This document shows, in pieces, positions 25,942-35,025 of a stretch of DNA of 64,000 bases. The notes beneath the pieces are model-generated. The model saw only the letters and a program-made list of their open reading frames with translations. It searched no databases and was not told where the DNA came from. Source of the stretch: Bowdeniella nasicola (GTDB lineage: Bacteria > Actinomycetota > Actinomycetes > Actinomycetales > Actinomycetaceae); assembly GCF_900107735.1 (NCBI RefSeq), contig NZ_FNQV01000004.1:124001-188000 (forward strand), read 5' to 3'. Position 1 is the first letter of the stretch; every line of letters begins with the position of its first letter. Position numbers and translations under genes: made by a program.

Positions 25942-27554
25942 CGCGCCTGCGCTGGCGGCTGTGGCGAACGGAGTACCGTTCCAAGCGGCGCTGGATCACG
26001 GCGATCATCGGCGTCGTGTACACGGTGCCACTCATCGGGTTGTTCTGGCTCGCCTTGGGAGCCCTGACGCGCGAGGCTCCAGTGATGCTGCCGCACGTGC
26101 TGGTGGGCGCCGGTGCGGGAATCGTTCTCGCGTGGTCGACGGTACCGATCGTGGCTTTCGGGCTCGATGACCCGCTGGCGGCGAACCGATTCGCGTTGCT
26201 ACCCCGGCGGGCGCGCGAGCTCCAGCCCGGGCTCCTTGTTGCGGGCCTCGTCTCGATTCCCGCGGTGCTGACCGCTATCGCGCTGATCGGAGCGCTGCTG
26301 CTCAGCGAAATCGCGCTCGCTACCTGGCAGGTGGGCGATGCGTCAATGCCCGGACGGATTCTTGCGATGGCGATCGCGCCGGTGAGTTTTGGCGCTGGAT
26401 TGGCATTGTGTTTGATGGTGCCGCGGGCGCTGCTTGCCGCGACCTCGGCTGGCGGGGTCTCCCGCCGCCGCCGGGAGCTAGGCAGCGCGCTCGGGCTTGC
26501 CGGGCTGCTCGGCCTGACCTACGCGGCGATGCTGTGGGGCGCTCCCGTGCTAGAAAATGCGAGCGGCGAAGAGCTAACTCGGGCATTAACGACGGTGGCA
26601 ACGATCGCCGCGTGGACGCCCTTTGGTGCGCCCTTTGCGCTGCCGTTCGACATCGCGAGCGGGGCGTGGCTCACCGCCGCCGGGCGCGCGGTGATCGTTG
26701 CCGCGAGTGTCGCCGGGGTCTGGCTGTGGTGGGAGCGCGCGCTGTCCGAGGCGCTCGTTTCCGGTCCCCAGAATCAAAGCGCGAGGCGTGCGCGCCGCGC
26801 TGGCGGGGCGGGCATCATGCGGCTACTTCCGGCCATCCCGCTCGGTGCGGTGATCGGCCGGTCGCTACGCACCTGGGTGCGTGACTCGCGCTATTCGCTG
26901 GGGCTGCTCATCTCCCCACTCGTCGTCGGCTTCCTCGTCGGGATGGCCCTCATCAACGACAACCCCTCCACGATTCCGATTGCCGGCTTCATGCTCGCGC
27001 TCACCCTGCAGCCGATCCTGAACGACTTCGGCTATGACGGGCCCGCGATGTGGCACTCCATCGTGCACGACGCAGACCCGCGGGCAAATATCCGCGGGCG
27101 CGGCATCGCGGCGCTGCTCGTTATCTCGCCGATGCTGCTCATTCTTGCCGTCGTTCTTGTGTGGGCGACGGGTTCGCTTCGCGCGATTGCCACCTACGGG
27201 CCATGGATTGTTGGGGCAGCATTCTCGGCGACGGGCGCGGCGGCAATCGTCTCCCCGCTGTTGCCCTACGCCGTGCAGCCGCCGGGCACGAATGCTTTCA
27301 AGGGCAACGCGGCCCAGGGTGCGGGCGCGTGGATCTCCGCGATCGTGGGAATGGTAGCGATCACCGTGCCGCTGCTACCCGCTGGGGTCTTGTTCCTCGG
27401 CGGCTTCCTGCGGCCGAGTTGGGCCGCGGCCGCGCCGTGGGTAGCGCTCGCCGGGGGCACGATCATGCTCGTCGTCGGGTGGATCCTCGGGCCAAAGCTC
27501 CTTCAGGAGCGGCAAGTGGACATCTACCACCGGGTGCGCATCTGGGCGACGTAG
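25926..27554 (+). CDS. ABC transporter permease (ABC-2-like), large membrane protein
   Basis: 542 residues with about 12 hydrophobic segments in two halves separated by a basic cytoplasmic stretch near residue 285. The GTG start at 25926 is preceded by GGGGAG at about 6 bases and lies inside the end of the ATPase gene, so the two are translationally coupled. No strong family motif is visible; the role comes from the ATPase partner. Confidence 0.8.
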   Translation: MVALLTRLRWRLWRTEYRSKRRWITAIIGVVYTVPLIGLFWLALGALTREAPVMLPHVLVGAGAGIVLAWSTVPIVAFGLDDPLAANRFALLPRRARELQPGLLVAGLVSIPAVLTAIALIGALLLSEIALATWQVGDASMPGRILAMAIAPVSFGAGLALCLMVPRALLAATSAGGVSRRRRELGSALGLAGLLGLTYAAMLWGAPVLENASGEELTRALTTVATIAAWTPFGAPFALPFDIASGAWLTAAGRAVIVAASVAGVWLWWERALSEALVSGPQNQSARRARRAGGAGIMRLLPAIPLGAVIGRSLRTWVRDSRYSLGLLISPLVVGFLVGMALINDNPSTIPIAGFMLALTLQPILNDFGYDGPAMWHSIVHDADPRANIRGRGIAALLVISPMLLILAVVLVWATGSLRAIATYGPWIVGAAFSATGAAAIVSPLLPYAVQPPGTNAFKGNAAQGAGAWISAIVGMVAITVPLLPAGVLFLGGFLRPSWAAAAPWVALAGGTIMLVVGWILGPKLLQERQVDIYHRVRIWAT

Positions 27555-27586
27555 CGGGGCACACCACCGACGCCAGTATGCCCAGC

Positions 27587-27703
27587 TCAGAGACGTGGCT
27601 TGCCAACGCGGCGCACGGTGCAAAGGATGGCTACCACAGTCACTGCCGCCGCCACACCGATGTAAGGCGAGGGCCCAAAATATGCGTCGAGGTCTTCACC
27701 CAA
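27587..27703 (-). CDS. possible small membrane protein, 38 residues
   Basis: A TTG-initiated frame of 38 codons holds one hydrophobic segment (YIGVAAAVTVVAILCTV) followed by a basic tail RRVGKPRL. GGAGGAG lies upstream but about 15 bases away, which is too far for a good Shine-Dalgarno. It may be a remnant of a larger gene. The rest of 27555-27851 shows nothing recognisable. Confidence 0.25.
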   Translation of the reverse strand: MGEDLDAYFGPSPYIGVAAAVTVVAILCTVRRVGKPRL

Positions 27704-27851
27704 CTATGTTCAACCTAGCTCCTCCCGTTGCCCTTCAGGTTTGCACCCGGGCAAACGTCAATTCCAATCAAAAGAGCGCTTGTCAACTACGTGGAGAGCT
27801 ATACGCACGCTACAACCACCGGACAGCGCACATGTGTAGCAGACTTGTGCC

Positions 27852-28463
27852 ATGGATATCGTCTCTGCGCTGGGACTTGGCTCCGCTGCGGGCCTGAATG
27901 CCTACATCCCGATGCTTATCGTCGGGCTGCTGGACCGCTACACCTCCGTCGTGAACCTGCCGGCAGGCTGGACGTGGCTGTCGGATGGCTGGCTGCTCGC
28001 GATCGTGGCGGTGCTGCTCGTCGTGGAAGTCGTCGCCGATAAAATCCCCGCGGTTGACTCCATTAACGACGTCGTGCAGACGATTGTGCGGCCAGCCTCG
28101 GGTGGCATCGTGTTCGCCTCCGGTATGGGCGATCCGCAGACCGTGAGCGATTCCGCCTCGGCCTTCGGCGATGGCCGCTGGGTCGGCTTTGCCGTAGGTG
28201 CGGCGGTGGCCCTCATCGTGCACCTGACGAAGTCGACGGCGCGGCCCGTTGCGAACGTCACGACGGCGGGGCTCGCGGCGCCGGTGCTGTCCGCCGGGGA
28301 GGATGCGACGAGCGTGGCGCTCTCGCTCGCTGCCGTCTTCGCGCCGATCGTCGTCCTGGTGCTGCTCGCGCTCACCTTCTTCGGCCTCGGCTGGCTTATC
28401 AGCAAGCGGCGCAAGCGCCGCCACGCCGGGCCGCCACCCCGCCTCGAAGATATGGACTTCTAG
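27852..28463 (+). CDS. DUF4126 family membrane protein
   Basis: 203 residues with five or so hydrophobic segments. The SALGLGSAAGLNAYIPML opening, the VVADKIPAVDSINDVVQT loop and the RPASGGIVFAS segment are typical of DUF4126 proteins. The C-terminal tail is basic (KRRKRRH). Function of the family is unknown. It stands alone after a ~300-base gap. Confidence 0.85.
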   Translation: MDIVSALGLGSAAGLNAYIPMLIVGLLDRYTSVVNLPAGWTWLSDGWLLAIVAVLLVVEVVADKIPAVDSINDVVQTIVRPASGGIVFASGMGDPQTVSDSASAFGDGRWVGFAVGAAVALIVHLTKSTARPVANVTTAGLAAPVLSAGEDATSVALSLAAVFAPIVVLVLLALTFFGLGWLISKRRKRRHAGPPPRLEDMDF

Positions 28464-28609
28464 CCGGGCGCTTCCGGGGCCGGAAACTGCGTGTCAACGA
28501 AAAGCAGCGCGATGGTGCGCAGTCGTGCCCCCAAGAACCCTGGTCCTCGTCGGGCTCTGCTGCTGCAATGAAGATAGCCCCATTCCACCCACAGCAGAGA
28601 CGAGGAACG

Positions 28610-29215
28610 ATGGACATCCATGAACGGCTCAAGGAGCTGCGGACGAAAGCCGGCCTGTCCCAAACCGAACTGGCGGAAAAGCTCTCGGTGTCGCGCCAGG
28701 CGGTCTCGAAGTGGGAATCGGGGCGCGGGACGCCCGATATCGGCAATATCTAAGCGATCGCCGCACTCTTTGATGTCTCCGTCGATTACCTCCTCACCAA
28801 CGTCGCCATCTCTCCAAGCCCGACCGTGCGCGTCCCGATTAATCTCGATGAGCTCACCGCGATCCGCCCAAAAGGAAAGGTCCTCAAGAAGAAGGCTCAC
28901 GCCGCAGTGATGGCGGCCCACCCCCGCGCGACCAGCATCATCCCGCTGATCCGCTCCAAGGTGAATACCGGGCCGGAGCGGTTCTTTGATTGGGTCGGGC
29001 TCGTTTTCAGCGACACGATCCTTGGGACTTTTACGTCAATCGATACCCCGTCCGACCGGGACGCCTACTACCTGGTCACGGAAGGCGGCCGCCAGCTCCT
29101 GGCGCGCGTGGGGCGCGAGGCCGTCGAGTCCCAAGAACTCCTCCAGCCAGTCACCACGCGCACCTTCATCATCGGGATGAACAGGTTCAAAAAAGAGCTC
29201 AACCCGATCATCTGA
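28610..29215 (+). pseudogene. XRE-family transcriptional regulator, interrupted by an in-frame stop
   Basis: Codons 1-47 encode a complete helix-turn-helix (LSQTELAEKLSVSRQAVSKWE). TAA at 28751-28753 then interrupts the frame. The same frame continues as AIAALFDVSVDYLLTN, the normal continuation of this regulator type, and on to 29215, giving ~201 codons in total. One base change (for example AAA to TAA) explains it. A GTG at 28826 could restart the C-terminal part without the DNA-binding domain. GAGGA lies close upstream of the ATG. Confidence 0.85.
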
Positions 29216-29230
29216 TGGTGGCGGCTCCTG

Positions 29231-30931
29231 CTAGCTGGCGCCTTCGCGGCGGGCGCAATGTTCCGTCTCCAGCGTCGTCGTCATGCGCACCAGGACAAGG
29301 ACCGAGAGGCCCAGCGCGATAAGCGTCGCGATGAGGCCGGCGATGATGGATGCGGTGGCGGCGAGCGTCGTATAGCCGATGAGGGCGGCGATCGCGGCGG
29401 CGCCGGCGTAGGGCAGCTGGGTCAGCACGTGCGTGATGATGTCGCAGCCGGCGCCCGTCGAGGACAGGATCGTCGTATCCGAAATTGGGGAGCAGTGATC
29501 GCCAAGGACGGCTCCGGCGAGGACGGCGCCGAGGGCCGGCAGCAGGAATTCGGTGGCGCCGAGCGAGTTCATGATGTCGCCGGCAATGGGGATGAGGATG
29601 CCGAAGGAGCCCCAGGATGTGCCGGTGGAAAACGCCATGATGGAGGCTGCGAGGAACATCACGGGGATGAGCCAGGCGACGGGCAGATCCGCGCCGCGCA
29701 CGAGATCGCCAACGTAGCGGCCGGTGCCGAGCTTGCCGATGAGATCGCCGAGCAGCCAGGCCAGCAGCAGGATCTGGATGGCGGGCCACATGGAGGCGGC
29801 GCCGGAGCCGATGCCGCGCACCATGGTGCCGGCGGAGATGTGCTCGACGGGGCGGATCGCGCGCCAGCAGAAGAACAGTGCGGCCGCGAGACCCGCGAGT
29901 CCGCCGATGACGAGGGATTCGGCGACCATCGTGTTTTCGAGCATGCGCAGGATGTTCGTCGTGCCGCCCTTGAGGGCGCCGGTGACGAACATAGCGCCGA
30001 CGACGCCGATGACGAGCGTGATGAAGGGGCCGATGAGGGCGGCGATGCGGCCGGATTCGGCGTGCGGCAGGTGCTCGGAGACCTCTCCGGGGATGTCGGC
30101 GTCCTTGGAGTAGGGGCGCCCGGCGGTGATCGCGCGGCGCTCCTCGGCGCGCATCGGCCCGAAGTCCAGCGAGAAGGCGACGACGGCGGTCACGAGCAGC
30201 ACGGCCGCGATGGCGTAGTAGTTCGCGGCGGCGGCGCGCATGAAGGCGCCGATGTCGGAGACGGCGAGCCCGGAGGCGGCGACCGTCGGGGCCATGAGGG
30301 CAATGATGGAGGCGCCCCAGGAAGAAAACGGCACGAGGACGGTCACCGGCGCGGACGTCGAGTCGATGATGTAGGCGAGTTTGGCGCGAGAGACGCGGTA
30401 TTTGTCGGTGACGGGCTTGGCGACCTGGCCGACGGCGAGGGCGTTGAAGTAGTCGTCGATGAAAATGCCGACGCCCATGGCGGTGCCGAGCCACTGCGCG
30501 CCGCGGCGGCCCTTGATGCGGGAGGCGGCCCAGTCGGAAAATGCTTGGGAGCCGCCGGCCATGAGGACGAGCGCGGTGATGGCGCCGAGCAGCGCGAGGA
30601 AGGCGAGGATGTAGATGTGGTCGGTGTTGAGGGCGCCGTCGGCGTAGAACAGGCCGAGGATGGCGGCGCCGATCGTCTTCAGGGTGGTGAGTGGGTTGAG
30701 GTTGGCGATGAGCAGGGCGGCGGCCAGGACGCCGAGGCCAAGGCTCAGGATGACCTTGCGGGTGAGGATGGCCAGAACGATCGCTATGAGCGGCGGCAGG
30801 ATCGAAATCCAGGGGTGGGCGGCGGCGAGCGTGGCTCCCGACTGGGTGGCGGACTGGGCAGCGGGCAGCGCTGCGGCAAGAGCAGCGACGGGTAGGGCTG
30901 CGGCGATGACAGCGATCGTTGTGGCTCTCAC
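29231..30931 (-). CDS. NhaC-type Na+/H+ antiporter family protein
   Basis: 566-residue transporter with about twelve hydrophobic segments. The GVGIFIDDYFNALAVGQ and APVTVLVPFSSWGAS segments and the SPISDTTILSSTGAGCD motif are typical of the NhaC family. It exchanges cations or organic acids for protons at the cytoplasmic membrane. The GTG start at 30931 overlaps the pfkB stop by 4 bases (GTGA), so translation is coupled to the kinase. A TATCGT hexamer 6 bases before the GTG could also allow an internal leaderless start. Confidence 0.88.
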   Translation of the reverse strand: MRATTIAVIAAALPVAALAAALPAAQSATQSGATLAAAHPWISILPPLIAIVLAILTRKVILSLGLGVLAAALLIANLNPLTTLKTIGAAILGLFYADGALNTDHIYILAFLALLGAITALVLMAGGSQAFSDWAASRIKGRRGAQWLGTAMGVGIFIDDYFNALAVGQVAKPVTDKYRVSRAKLAYIIDSTSAPVTVLVPFSSWGASIIALMAPTVAASGLAVSDIGAFMRAAAANYYAIAAVLLVTAVVAFSLDFGPMRAEERRAITAGRPYSKDADIPGEVSEHLPHAESGRIAALIGPFITLVIGVVGAMFVTGALKGGTTNILRMLENTMVAESLVIGGLAGLAAALFFCWRAIRPVEHISAGTMVRGIGSGAASMWPAIQILLLAWLLGDLIGKLGTGRYVGDLVRGADLPVAWLIPVMFLAASIMAFSTGTSWGSFGILIPIAGDIMNSLGATEFLLPALGAVLAGAVLGDHCSPISDTTILSSTGAGCDIITHVLTQLPYAGAAAIAALIGYTTLAATASIIAGLIATLIALGLSVLVLVRMTTTLETEHCARREGAS

Positions 30932-31932
30932 GCCTCCACGATAGTGGGATCGGCCTGCAGCACGGCGGTGGGGTCCACGCGCGGGGCGCATGCCGGTCCG
31001 AGCAGCTCGGCGAGGCGGTCCACGCCGATGCCGCCGTGGGCGGGTTCGGCGGCGAGCAGCCGGGCGACGGCCGTGTTGGCGCGCGAGGCCGCGGTGATCG
31101 GATCCGCGCGGCAGGTGAGCAGTTCGTGCAGGAAGACGGCGAAGAACGCGTCGCCGGCGCCGATCGTGTTGGTGATGCGCACCGGCGAGGCGGGCACGTG
31201 TACTGGCTCGGCGGGCCAGCTGCCGTCGGGCTGCCGGACGAGGAGCAGGCAGCCGCGGCATCCCAGCGTCATGATGACGAGCTCGGCGCGCGAGGCATGC
31301 GCGAGGGCGGTGAGGGCCGCTTTCTCGCGGCCTGGCACGCGCTCGGCGGACATCGTCAGGTAGCGCGCGGAGAGGAAGGGCGCGACCCACTGGGCGAACT
31401 CCTCCGACGGCTCGCCGGGCGCGTCGTCGAGGATATGGGGGCCGACCTCGTGCAAATCGACGGCAAACGGCAGGCCGGCGTCGGCGAGTTCGGCGGCCAG
31501 CGGCGCGGTCATGCGGCGCGAGGCGAGGATGGTGATATCGGCGTCGGCGACGTCGGGCTGCAGATCGCTCAGGCGGAAGCTCGCGCGCGAGGCGTCGGTC
31601 AGATCGTTGAACACCTGGCGGGTGCCGTCCTCGGCGTACAGGACGACGGAGCGGGGCGTGCGCGCCAGGGTGCGGGTGCACAGGTGGGTGGACAGGTCGA
31701 AGCGGTAGGCCTCGTTATCGATCAGCGAGGTGGGGTAGTCCTCCCCGAGGGGCGCGGCGAGGTCGACCTCGTTTCCGAGCGCGGCCAGCGAACGCGCGAC
31801 GGCGAAGGCGATTCCGCCCACGCTGTAGCGGATTTCATGGTGATAGGACGGGCCAGCTCCGGGGGTGACGGGGAAGGCGCCGATGGGCAGTGTCGTGCGT
31901 TGGTTTGCAATGCCGACGACGATGACCTTCAT
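30928..31932 (-). CDS. PfkB-family carbohydrate/nucleoside kinase
   Basis: 334 residues of the ribokinase fold. The C-terminal PfkB signature NTIGAGDAFFAVF contains the catalytic Asp, and the N-terminal VGGIAFAVARSLAALG is the first PfkB motif. AAGGAGG lies 4 bases before the ATG at 31932. The substrate cannot be told from sequence. Its stop overlaps the start of the NhaC-type antiporter, which suggests that uptake or efflux of a metabolite is linked to its phosphorylation. Confidence 0.88.
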   Translation of the reverse strand: MKVIVVGIANQRTTLPIGAFPVTPGAGPSYHHEIRYSVGGIAFAVARSLAALGNEVDLAAPLGEDYPTSLIDNEAYRFDLSTHLCTRTLARTPRSVVLYAEDGTRQVFNDLTDASRASFRLSDLQPDVADADITILASRRMTAPLAAELADAGLPFAVDLHEVGPHILDDAPGEPSEEFAQWVAPFLSARYLTMSAERVPGREKAALTALAHASRAELVIMTLGCRGCLLLVRQPDGSWPAEPVHVPASPVRITNTIGAGDAFFAVFLHELLTCRADPITAASRANTAVARLLAAEPAHGGIGVDRLAELLGPACAPRVDPTAVLQADPTIVEA

Positions 31933-32007
31933 GTGACCTCCTTCCGCGTCGTTGCGGCCCCGGCCTCGAGCCGGGAGGGGTGTGCGCATGGGGCGCTCGA
32001 AGCCAGC

Positions 32008-34176
32008 CTACCTGTTCTTCGCCTCGCTCGGAGCCATGTCCGCGGGTGCGCTCCCATCTGCCGTCTTGACGACGCTCACCTCAGCTGCCTTGATGACGGC
32101 GACAAGTGGCGTGCCGACCTCGATGCCGAGGGCGCGCACCGAGCCGAGGGTGATGTCCGCGCTGAGCCGCCAGGTGCGGGGTGCGGCGGCGGTGCGGGGT
32201 GCGGCGGCGGTGCGGGCCTCGGGGCGCAGCACGTCGAGGGTGATGCGCGCGAGACGCCCGGCCGATTCGATGCCGACGACGCGCGTGGCGAGCACGTTGC
32301 GCGGGGAGCCGGCGGGCTCCGTGCCGGCCGGGTAGAGCGAGACAGCCGAGGGCGGGAACAGCGCGACGGCGCGGCAGGAGGCGAGCTCGCGCGCGTCGGC
32401 CTCGCTGTCCGCGATGCCCGTGATGGCGAACGGATCGGCGGCGATCGTCACGAGGTGCGGGTCCGCGGGCTCCGCGTCGTCGCGGTAGGCGCGGCCGATG
32501 AGCATGTTCATGCCCGCGAGTGCCGCGGTGAACTCGGTGCGCGGGTGCGTGAGGATTTCGGGCGCGGGACCCTGCTCGATGACGTGGCCGTCGTCGAGGA
32601 CCACGACGTGGGTGGCGAGCGAGGCGACGTCGAGCAGGTTGTGGGTGACGAGGACGACGGTGGGGCGGGTGGCGGCGAAACGGCGCGCGAGCAGGGAGCG
32701 GATGGCTGCGGCGGCGTCGACGTCGAGGGCGGCCATGGGCTCGTCGAGGAAGACGACGGCCGGATCGGTGGCGAGCGCGCGGGCGAGGGAGACGCGGGCG
32801 GCTTGGCCGCCGGAGAGCTGGAAGGGGCGGCGCTCGGCGAGGTGCGCGCAGCCGACGGCGGTGAGCTCGCGGCGGGCGCGGGCGCGGGCGGCGGCGGTGC
32901 GGTGGCCTCGGGCGCGCAGGCCGAAGGCGACGTTATCGAGCACGGACAGGTGTGGCAGCAGCAGCGGGCGCTGGGCGAGCAGAGCGATGCCGCGGTCGCG
33001 GGTTGGCACGTGCGTGGTGGCGTCATCGAGGACGCGCTCGCCGATGCGCACGGTGGAGCCGGGGCCCTCGAGCAGGCCGCTCATGACCTGCACGCAGGTG
33101 GATTTGCCGGAGCCGTTGCGACCGAGCAGCGCGACGACGTCGCCGGGCGCAACGTCGAGATGGACGTCGGTGCCACGCTCGGGAACGGCGATGTGTGCGC
33201 GGATGGCGCGGCCGCGCGGGGCAGTTCGGGCTGCGGTTTTCGCACCTGGCCCGTCGACGGATTCCGGGGATGCGGGGCCGCGAGTATGGGAGGCGTCGGG
33301 GGTATCTGCGGCGGCGGTGTTGGCGGCGGTGTCGGCGCCGGTGTCGGCGCCCGGGAGCTGATCGTCGTCGGATATTGCGGCGCGCCTCGTCGTGCCCGTG
33401 TGTTGCCAGGCCGTGATGGCGACGACGAGGATCGCGACGACGATGAGGACGGCGGCGAGGGCGAGCGCGATGTCGGGATCGGTTTCGCGCTGGAGGTAGA
33501 TCTCCAGCGGCATCGTGCGGGTGACGCCGGTGAGCGAGCCGGCGAAGGTGAGCGTCGCGCCGAATTCGCCGAGCGAGCGGGCGAGCGCGAGCGCCGTGCC
33601 CTGCGCGATCGCGGGGGCGACGAGCGGCAGCGTCACACGGCCAAGGATGCGCGAGGGGCCCGCGCCGAGCGTCGCAGCAATCGATTCGTGCCCTTTTTCT
33701 CGCACCTGCAGCGCGCCCTGCAACGCGACGACGAGGAAGGGCATCGAAACGAACGTCTGCGCCATGATGACGGCCGTCGTCGTGAATCCGATCTGGATGC
33801 CGATCGCGTCGAGCCAGGATCCGATGAGGCCGCGGCGCCCGAAGGTTTGCAGCAGGGCGAGGCCGGCGACGACGGGCGGCAGCGCCATCGGCAGCAGGAC
33901 GAGGATGCGCGCGATCTTCACGCCGCGCCAGGAGCCGGACAGCAGCACGGAGGTGGGGATGCCGAGCACGACCGCGAGCACCGTGGAGGCGAGGCACGTC
34001 TTCAGCGAGAGCCACAGGGCCGTGCGCGCGTCGCCCTCTGCCATGATCTCGCCGATGCGGGCCCACGGCACGCGCGTGCCGAGGCCAACAAGGGGGATCG
34101 CGAGCGCCGCAAGGCCCAGGCCGGCCAGCAGGTAGAGCCACGCCGGCACAGTGCCGCGACGCAAGTTTTCTGGCAT
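32008..34176 (-). CDS. modBC: molybdate ABC transporter, fused permease (ModB) and ATPase (ModC)
   Basis: 722 residues. About 1-260 form the ModB permease with the EAA-type loop ESIAATLGAGPSRILGRVTLP. An Ala/Asp/Thr/Pro-rich linker follows (about 265-335). About 340-550 form the ATPase with Walker A GRNGSGKST, signature LSGGQAARVSLARAL and Walker B VVFLDEPMAALD. The C-terminal ~130 residues are a TOBE/Mop-like regulatory region with an internal repeat of RTAAAP. It imports molybdate with ModA (encoded at 35.0 kb) and supplies the DmsA cofactor. TAGCCT 6 bases before the ATG suggests a leaderless mRNA. Tungstate is an alternative substrate. Confidence 0.92.
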   Translation of the reverse strand: MPENLRRGTVPAWLYLLAGLGLAALAIPLVGLGTRVPWARIGEIMAEGDARTALWLSLKTCLASTVLAVVLGIPTSVLLSGSWRGVKIARILVLLPMALPPVVAGLALLQTFGRRGLIGSWLDAIGIQIGFTTTAVIMAQTFVSMPFLVVALQGALQVREKGHESIAATLGAGPSRILGRVTLPLVAPAIAQGTALALARSLGEFGATLTFAGSLTGVTRTMPLEIYLQRETDPDIALALAAVLIVVAILVVAITAWQHTGTTRRAAISDDDQLPGADTGADTAANTAAADTPDASHTRGPASPESVDGPGAKTAARTAPRGRAIRAHIAVPERGTDVHLDVAPGDVVALLGRNGSGKSTCVQVMSGLLEGPGSTVRIGERVLDDATTHVPTRDRGIALLAQRPLLLPHLSVLDNVAFGLRARGHRTAAARARARRELTAVGCAHLAERRPFQLSGGQAARVSLARALATDPAVVFLDEPMAALDVDAAAAIRSLLARRFAATRPTVVLVTHNLLDVASLATHVVVLDDGHVIEQGPAPEILTHPRTEFTAALAGMNMLIGRAYRDDAEPADPHLVTIAADPFAITGIADSEADARELASCRAVALFPPSAVSLYPAGTEPAGSPRNVLATRVVGIESAGRLARITLDVLRPEARTAAAPRTAAAPRTWRLSADITLGSVRALGIEVGTPLVAVIKAAEVSVVKTADGSAPADMAPSEAKNR

Positions 34177-34182
34177 AACTGG

Positions 34183-34188
34183 AGGCTA
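34183..34188 (-). promoter_or_regulatory. -10 hexamer TAGCCT of modBC
   Basis: TAGCCT on the minus strand is 6 bases upstream of the modBC ATG at 34176. Confidence 0.45.
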
Positions 34189-34237
34189 CCTCAGCTCGGC
34201 ATTAGGGTTTTTTATAGCAAACTTTTCGGGAGGAACG

Positions 34238-35017
34238 ATGGACACGCAGGACGCGAAAAACCTGACGGAGCAGGCGGGGCGCTCTGATGTGGTGCGCACG
34301 GGGGCGCGCATCGGCCATGCGGCTAATGGCCTGCTGCATCTCATCGTCGCCTATCTCATCGCGCAGCTCGCGCTCGGCAGCAGCCAGGAGGACACCGACC
34401 AGTCGGGTGCGCTCTCGCTGCTCGGCCAGTCCGCGCTGGGGGCCGTCTTGCTGTGGGTCGTCATCGCCGGGCTCGTGCTGCTCGCCGTCTGGCAGATCAC
34501 CGAGGCGGTGACGCTGAGCAAGACGAGCAAGCGGATTTCGGCGGCGGGTAAGGCCGTCGTCTACCTCGTGATCGCGGGTGTCGCGTTCTTCATCGCGATC
34601 GGTTCGTCGACGTCCTCGGGCACCGAGGAGGAGGCGACGGGCACGGCGCTGTCGATGCCCGGCGGCCAGTTCCTCGTCGCGATCGCCGCGATCGTCATCC
34701 TCGCGATCGGTGGCTACCACATCTACAGTGGCGCGACGGCGAAGTTCTTAGAGGATCTCGACAAGAATCCGCCCGCGTCGCTGACGGCCGCGGGCCGGAT
34801 CGGCTACATCGCCAAGGGGATCGCGCTGCTCGCGACGGGCTCGCTGTTTGGTTTTGCCGCGTGGCAGCACGATGCCGAGGAAGCCGGCGGGCTGGCCGAC
34901 GGGATCGAAAAGCTGCGGGAGCTCCCCTTCGGGACGATCATCTTGCTCGCGATCGCCGTCGGCTTCGCCGCCTATGGCATCTACAGCTTCGCCAAGGCGA
35001 AGTACGCCAAGGTCTAG
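34238..35017 (+). CDS. DUF1206 family membrane protein
   Basis: 259 residues built of three similar units, each a pair of transmembrane helices, with the recurring pattern ARIGHAANGLLHLI / KAVVYLVIAGV / GRIGYIAKGIALLATG. This is the DUF1206 architecture. GGGAGGA lies a few bases before the ATG at 34238. It sits between modBC and modA on the opposite strand, so it splits the molybdate genes. Function is unknown. Confidence 0.88.
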   Translation: MDTQDAKNLTEQAGRSDVVRTGARIGHAANGLLHLIVAYLIAQLALGSSQEDTDQSGALSLLGQSALGAVLLWVVIAGLVLLAVWQITEAVTLSKTSKRISAAGKAVVYLVIAGVAFFIAIGSSTSSGTEEEATGTALSMPGGQFLVAIAAIVILAIGGYHIYSGATAKFLEDLDKNPPASLTAAGRIGYIAKGIALLATGSLFGFAAWQHDAEEAGGLADGIEKLRELPFGTIILLAIAVGFAAYGIYSFAKAKYAKV

Positions 35018-35025
35018 CGCGATCG

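Noticed and set aside
30919-34287. 1122-codon plus-strand frame across pfkB and modBC
   Set aside because: Opposite genes with clear family motifs; translation is Gly/Arg/Asp-rich nonsense of high-GC DNA.
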